This document shows positions 57,844-64,000 of a DNA stretch of 64,000 bases, one piece after another. The stretch lies in NCBI GenBank assembly GCA_964017155.1, contig OZ024861.1, positions 27,916,060 to 27,980,059 on the forward strand, in the 5' to 3' direction. The notes beneath the pieces were generated by a model. The model was given only the letters and a program-made list of their open reading frames with translations. It had not been told where the DNA came from and searched no databases. The translations under genes were made by a program, and so were the position numbers. Source of the stretch: Oasisia sp. SBJ-2009. Its lineage: Eukaryota; Annelida; Polychaeta; Sabellida; Siboglinidae. Positions within the stretch are counted from its first letter, which is position 1. Each line of letters starts with the position of its first letter.

Positions 57844-58611
57844 ACATTGTTCTATAATAATACAATTTGTGTCAGTACGTATTGAACTTTTTCAAAACTA
57901 CCCAATTACATAGTTCTGGATCTGTTCTAAGTAATTGTTTTCAATGTAATTGCTGAAACGACGATCGATAATTATAAAAGACATAAAATTACATAATAAA
58001 ATTACATGATAACTGTATGGTATCCGAACATTTTAATATGTACTATTTATCAACTATTGTATTATTATCTATTTATAACTTGTAATATAGTAAATTTTGT
58101 CAGTATTAGTATTTTAGTATTATTAAGACTAATATTAATTATTTATATTGCAAACAATTATATTGATTAATTGATTGTACAACTACATCTACTTTTTAAC
58201 TGTAAGGTAATCTCCACATTCCTATAAAGTGTAACGCGCCTCTGAATGGTTTTATTGCTAGAGATATGGCGTAGACAAGTACTATTATTTATTATAAAAT
58301 CATTATAATATTATTATGACCAGCTTATATGTGATCGGCGGAATCAGCCCTGTGGCACTTATTGTGAATTTTTATATTAATTTTAACATTGCATATAAAT
58401 AGTACTCCATATTATATTGTCCACTATTCTACTATTTTCGAGTATTCTTTTAATGGTCAACCCGATACGAAAACATAAACTGCGAGTGTGAATATATCGT
58501 AACTTATAGACGTAGGCGTCAAATGGAGAGATGGTAACATGAAGAGAAACCGCAGAAAGCTAATGGAACCGGAAGGTAATTAGCGCCACCCCACACCGCG
58601 CGCGCTCACTG
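57841..58611. other. AT-rich intergenic, nothing recognised
   Basis: Very AT-rich (ATTATTATTA, TATTAAGACTAATATT). No gene recognised. Confidence 0.6.
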
Positions 58612-58631
58612 CTTATCTATATATAGATAAG
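58612..58631 (+). promoter_or_regulatory. Palindromic TATA box with paired GATA sites
   Basis: CTTATCTATATATAGATAAG is a perfect 20-bp palindrome: two inverted GATA-factor sites (AGATAA) flank TATATA. It lies 211 bp upstream of the ATG at 58843, in a GC-rich promoter-like context. Confidence 0.45.
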
Positions 58632-58842
58632 AGGAGGTACCAACTGGCAAACTTTAATGCTCTTGCCGCCCAGGCGCTGTGACGAAAGACGTTAAGGTGA
58701 AGGTCGCCGTCACGCTTAGTCTCGGTCACCCAGGCTGCGGGTGTCGGATTTGGTCTCTCGTTCCGCGTGAGTGAATGTATTGTGTACGATAATATGTATG
58801 TACTTACCCGTCATTTAGCAGGCAGAATTCATTGTAGACATT

Positions 58843-59094
58843 ATGCGTTTCACAACCAGCGTAGTGTTTATTTCAATATCGATTTGTTGTGTCTTGAAAG
58901 CATTCAGCCACGCTGAAAGTATGCCTATTCTTGGCGAGAGTTATTCCTTAACCGGATTTTCACGATTGAGATTGCGACATTTGACATACTACGCTACAGC
59001 CCCAGCGGTTTGTAGCATTGACACGTGTGTTTGGAATGACTATCCCTGGGACTATTATTGTGGCCAAGGCAGCACTCCCCAGCGTGAGGAATAA
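58843..59094 (+). CDS. Predicted small secreted peptide, 83 aa
   Basis: No family recognised. Residues 1-23 form a classical signal peptide (MRFTTSVVFISISICCVLKA, then FSHA) with a likely cut after Ala. The mature part of about 60 residues is rich in Arg/Leu, then contains VCSIDTCVWNDYPWDYYCG with three cysteines, and ends QREE. It could be a complete small secreted protein or the first exon of a longer one; no strong donor is seen before the stop. A TATA/GATA palindrome upstream supports transcription. A chance ORF cannot be excluded. Confidence 0.4.
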   Translation: MRFTTSVVFISISICCVLKAFSHAESMPILGESYSLTGFSRLRLRHLTYYATAPAVCSIDTCVWNDYPWDYYCGQGSTPQREE

Positions 59095-59624
59095 AGAGCA
59101 ACAGGACATCATCAGAATAATCAACTTTTTTCCGTGTTCACGTCCTATAGAGGTTAACATTCCTGCTGTTAAAATACCCCTTCTCTTAACAACATATTGG
59201 TTTTATTTTCAAAGTTTCCCTTATCCAGAATTCACTTCAGATTACCATTTTACTCCCTGCGTGGGACGATTTATTTCCCATGGCATAGACACCATGAATG
59301 CGTCACTTTTGAAAAAACAGATGTAGGACATTATTCAAACAAAATGTATGATTACACAATTAATAATTTATACTCACATAAACGTTTCAGCCACCATGGC
59401 GGGTTTCTTTAGGAACTGAATTGTCACTGCTCGCTAGATGGCGTGGCGTTTGTCAAACATTTCCTTGCCTCCTGAGTGAAACGTCTACTTGTTACGGTTT
59501 CAACTTTTTGTGTGTGTGCTCATCTAGTCTCACGCCAAATGTTCTTCCTGTTCTTCTACCGATTGTGTGTACCAAATCCAATGTAAGACTTGCAATATGT
59601 GTTGCATCGGTGAAACAGAAACAT
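59095..59624. other. 3' flank of the small peptide ORF
   Basis: Overlapping ORFs with no recognised domain. Confidence 0.5.
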
Positions 59625-59712
59625 AAATTCAAACAACCTGCATAACGCTATTTATATTGGGTACTCTTTCGTTGCACGGGGAAGACGGATGAACACCATA
59701 TTGTGGTCTTAC
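59625..59712. mobile_element. MITE fragment, copy 3 (right end of the GTAAGACCACA family)
   Basis: ATTCAAACAACCTGCATAAC, GGGTACTCTTTCGTTGCACG and TATTGTGGTCTTAC match the right end of copy 2. The left half is not found. Confidence 0.6.
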
Positions 59713-60584
59713 GTTAGTAGACCACGCGTATGTTTTATAAACACTTAAACATTACCAGTTCAATTCTACCAAGGGAGTCCACATACAACCCCGCGGTAAA
59801 TGGCCCGCTGGCCCATTACTCCATTTACAAACTCACACCGGCAACGAATGCTCTGCGCTGTGTTGCCAAATCGCGTAGACATTGATAACAGCGTACACCT
59901 TCACTCGGGCCTCATTCACTACGTGTCGGTAACGTATTATTCTCGTAGAAAAAATACGAATACTGCACGGCCCGTGGTATACCGTATGTCGACACCCGAC
60001 GATAAATCAAGTCCCGGATTCAAGTCAATGCCACCGCTGTGGTTTATTCAAACGCAAAACACCACCTGACCTACACGTCCGAGGGTGGAGCCAAACGTTG
60101 TTTCTCTTCACTTTCGCGTAATGTTCCGTTTTTGTGACATTCGGCGCTAAAATGGCTTAGCGTAAAAAAGGTCCTGAAATTCAATGACTGCGAGTAGTTA
60201 ATAGATCATTAGATGAATGGTTGCTTGGGACCAGAGGAAGGGTACGTCACGTGTGAAGGGCGCAAACAAAAACGTCGTATTTATTATATATTTTTAGGAT
60301 TTTGCTCAGTTCTATGGCGCCATTTTGGCTAGGGCGGTGACAAGGACACGCCGCGGGTCAGCAGAGGAACTCGACAAAGCAGTGTAAAAACGTTGACCCG
60401 ACCGGAAGATAGGTTAAGAGATGGGACGTCATGACAACTAATAAAATGTCCAACACCCAATTGGGTCATAAGCGATTGCACATGAATGTTCTAATGACTA
60501 CTTTGAAACCCGAGATACTCATCTTTACTTTAGTCAATATCATGTGGCAGAGAGTGCTATAACATACATGGACGCGCACACACG
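59713..60584. other. Intergenic, nothing recognised
   Basis: One 89-codon plus ORF (59800-60069) without recognisable features. Confidence 0.55.
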
Positions 60585-60616
60585 CGCACACATATACCTA
60601 TACCTATACACTTTAT

Positions 60617-61291
<675 letters not shown>

Positions 61292-62054
61292 AGATTGTTC
61301 GCAGAAATCGCAGAAATGAGGTGAATTACTGGATTTAAAGTATCACGATCCAGGAAGTATAATTTGCGCAGATTCTACGGGCCTGCGTAGCTACAAGACA
61401 CGCAGTAGCGTACACATATTTTACCCCAAATGGATCTACTTCTACTGAGTTGCTAACGTAGCCTATCCCCTAACACACTTTCAACATTACCCGACCAAAA
61501 GCAGCGCTGAACTCCTCCTACTTGACCTCCACCAAGACATGTTTACAGCTAAGCTTTCACACCGCAAACAATTGTCCACCTTATCTACGGTGACATTGCT
61601 ATCGCCGTTCGAGATGCGATTGAATCGAAATAGCAATTTATAGTGTATCGATCTAACTGATACAGGTTTCTCTGTATACAACACAATGGTTAACACTTCA
61701 GGTCGGGTCATTATATGAAGTCGTGCCGACTTATATATAATGTAAGTCTTATATCTTGGACAAATGTCATTGACACAAACACACAGTCTGGGCTACTAAT
61801 CGATGCAGTCGGCTATGACCGTTTTTTGTTTCCCAAACAACGATGAACGAGTGCAGTGACCGTACGTTTTGTAATGGCTATTTGTAGGGTTGTGTATGAT
61901 TAAATACACGTCGATAGAATTAATGATGCATTACGATTTCCAGACAAAATAGTCATTGCGTTCAATTGTAGACACGTAACGTGTTTATTGTGATAAATTA
62001 CGGGGTGTATGCCCATGCTTTTGACGAAGTCAAAAAAAACTCACACAGTAATTG
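61292..62054. other. Intergenic, nothing recognised
   Basis: No gene or repeat family recognised. Confidence 0.6.
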
Positions 62055-64000
62055 TATACATCATCATGCTGTCGGTCGCGAAGCGACAAAGACTGCTTCC
62101 ATCACTTGATTGTTGCTCTCCATTTATCTCTCTGCTGTGAGAGTGATGTCCAGGAGTCGATCTTTATGTCTCTCAGCTTCAGGTTTCTCTTGATGGTATC
62201 CTTGAACCGGAGACGAGGGCGCCCTCTCTTTCTCTGACCAGAAGACAGTTGGGAGTATATAACCTGCTTTGGTAGCCTGTCTGGTGACATCCTCATGAGG
62301 TGTCCAGTCCACCGGAGATTCTTTCTGATCAGAAGATCTTCCATAGATGGCAGCCCTGTCCGTTCGAGTATTTCCTTGTTTGTCACTTTGTCCATCCAGG
62401 TTATCCTCATGATCGATCGCAGATGTCGCATCATGAAGGTATGCAGCTTTTTCACCTGTCGTCTGTACACTGTCCAGGCCTCGGCTCCGTATAGGAGGGT
62501 GGACAGCACGATTGCACGGTATATCTTGCCTTTAACCCGCATGGACACATGGTGGTTGTTCCAGAGTCTCTGGCGTAGTCGGCCGAAAGATGCACTAGCC
62601 TTGGCCATCCTCCTCTGTATTTCATCGTCATCCATCACTTGATATAGTGCTTCCGAGGTAGGTGAATTCCAGAACAGAGTTCAACTTGTTTCCATCAACC
62701 ATGATATCCTCCTCTCGGGTTCTTGTAGAGTTGGGTTGGTACAGCACCTCGGTCATCTTGATGTTAATCTTCAGGCCAAACTTCTTTGACGCATTGGAGA
62801 AAGCATCCACTATATTCTGCATCTCTTTAGCAGAGTGTGCAACCAGTGCACTGTCATCTGCGAATAGCAGCTCTCTCATCAGTATCCGAGTAGTCTTGGT
62901 CTTCGCTCTGAAGTCTGCGACGTTGAATAGGTCAGCGCTCTGTCTGGACTGTATGTAGACGCCATCCCCGATGTCTCGGAAAGCATCATCGAGCATTGCT
63001 GATAGGAAGACGGAGAACAGCGTGGGGGCCAGTACACATCCTTGCTTGACCCCATTTGTGACACTGAACGATTCCGAGACTTCCCCTCCAACACTAACAT
63101 TCGCCATCATTCCGGTATGTAGTGCCTCGATCATTGTTGTGAACTTCTCTGGGCATCCATACTTCCTCAGTAGCTGCCATAGCCCGGTCCTCCCAACTGT
63201 ATCGAACGCCTTACTGAAGTCGACAAATACCATGTACAGTGGTCGGTCCTGCTCAAAGCACTTTTCTTGTAGTTGTCGGAGACAAAATATCATATCCACG
63301 GTGCTCCGGTTACCTCTGAAGCCACATTGAGTCTATGGAACTACCTCTGGTGTTATGTGGGTAGATCGTCTGTTGAGTAGGATCCTGGCGAAGATCTTGC
63401 CTGCTATGGAAAGAAGAGAGATTCCTCTATAGTTCCCACAGTCTGTTCGATCACCTTTCTTGTAGATGGTTACAATGCTGGCATCCTTCCATGCTTGTGG
63501 TACAGAACCCATGTCCCAGGCATTGGTGATTAGTTGGTGCAGTCTGCTGAACAGATTGTCTCCTCCGTGCGTCCATACTTCTGCAGGAATTCCATCTCCT
63601 CCAGGTGCTTTGCCATCTTTCAGGCCGGCGATTGCTTTAGCCATCTCATCCATAGTTGGAGTTTCATCTAGGCTTGTCTTGATAATGCGCTGCGGGATGT
63701 TGTCCAAAGCTTCATGATCTATGTCTCCAGGGACGTTGAGTAGCTTCTGGAAGTGTTCACTCCATCTTGCCACAACTCTCTTGCTGTCAGAGAAGGTCTC
63801 CATTCCATCTGCTGATTTCAGTTGAACAGGTCCCTTCTTTTTGGGTCCCCACACTTCCTTCAGTCCATTGTAGAAGCCCTTCATGTTGTTACTGTCAGCA
63901 GCTCTCTGCAGCTCCTCTGCCTTCCTTTCCCACCAGTCTGACTTCAGTGCACGGGTGTGTTTTTGTAGGAGTCTGCAGGCGTCTTTATAGGCTGCATCGG
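62055..64000 (-). mobile_element. LINE endonuclease/reverse transcriptase, 3' part, nearly intact
   Basis: From the window edge the minus strand reads DAAYKDACRLLQKHTRAL, FYNGLKEVWGPKKKGPVQLK, AGLKDGKAPGGDGIPAEVW, NYRGISLLSIAGKIFARILL, then one TAG (63335-63333), QCGFRGNRSTVDMIFCLRQL, VFVDFSKAFDTV, VTNGVKQGCVLAPTLFSVFL and the catalytic FADDSALVAHS (62863 downwards). Near 62640 one frameshift occurs, then DDEIQRRMAKASASFGRLRQ and a C-terminus to RATIK. The 3' end is a short CATGATGATG tail near 62060. Only two lesions over about 1.9 kb mark a recent insertion. The 5' part lies beyond the right edge. Clade not certain. Confidence 0.88.

Overview
The window is nuclear DNA of an animal, most likely a marine invertebrate; the phylum cannot be fixed from the sequence alone. 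The evidence is intron-containing genes with GT/AG splice sites, a mitochondrial thiolase, a RING-NHL ubiquitin ligase, a fibrinogen/EGF membrane protein, tRNA-derived SINEs, several non-LTR retrotransposon families and very long microsatellites. There are no bacterial operons, ribosome binding sites or CRISPR arrays. Gene density is low, and most open reading frames longer than 60 codons are chance products of tandem repeats or antisense shadows.

Layout. (1) 1-9210, minus strand: the 5' half of an ACAT1-type mitochondrial acetyl-CoA acetyltransferase. Six exons can be joined in phase; the rest lies beyond the left edge. Its introns hold a 1.8 kb 15-bp minisatellite, two SINEs, a probable solo LTR, and L2/CR1-like and RTE-like LINE pieces. 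One LINE piece abuts the splice donor of exon 3. (2) 9.3-11.3 kb: a dead LINE 3' end and about 95 copies of a GTGTGC hexamer. (3) 11986-13212, minus: a single-exon membrane protein with fibrinogen domain, two EGF modules and a transmembrane helix. (4) 13.3-15.2 kb: a dead CR1/Jockey-like LINE. (5) 16.9-19.8 kb, minus: a two-exon RING-NHL E3 ligase. Its RING finger is split by an intron carrying a GGAAC array, and its 3' end is tandemly duplicated downstream. (6) 20-51 kb: mostly gene-poor DNA with a MITE family, a hAT-like MITE, two SINE families, microsatellites and one strong hairpin. (7) 51.8-56.9 kb, minus: an SGNH-hydrolase-like gene with an apparent frameshift in each of two exons, and next to it an ORF with a C2H2 finger, 13-residue repeats and a Ulp1-like C-terminus. 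They may be one gene, possibly transposon-derived. (8) 58.6-59.1 kb, plus: a 20-bp palindrome combining a TATA box and GATA sites upstream of a small predicted secreted peptide. (9) 60.6-61.3 kb: a large CA-repeat block. (10) 62.05 kb to the right edge, minus: a LINE reverse transcriptase with one stop codon and one frameshift.

The host genes have no evident shared pathway: ketone/isoleucine metabolism, cell-surface recognition and ubiquitination. The most informative points are the exon reconstructions that simple ORF calling misses (ACAT1 exons 1-2, RING-NHL exon 1, SGNH exons), the retroelement at the ACAT1 donor, and the SGNH / zinc-finger / Ulp1-like locus.
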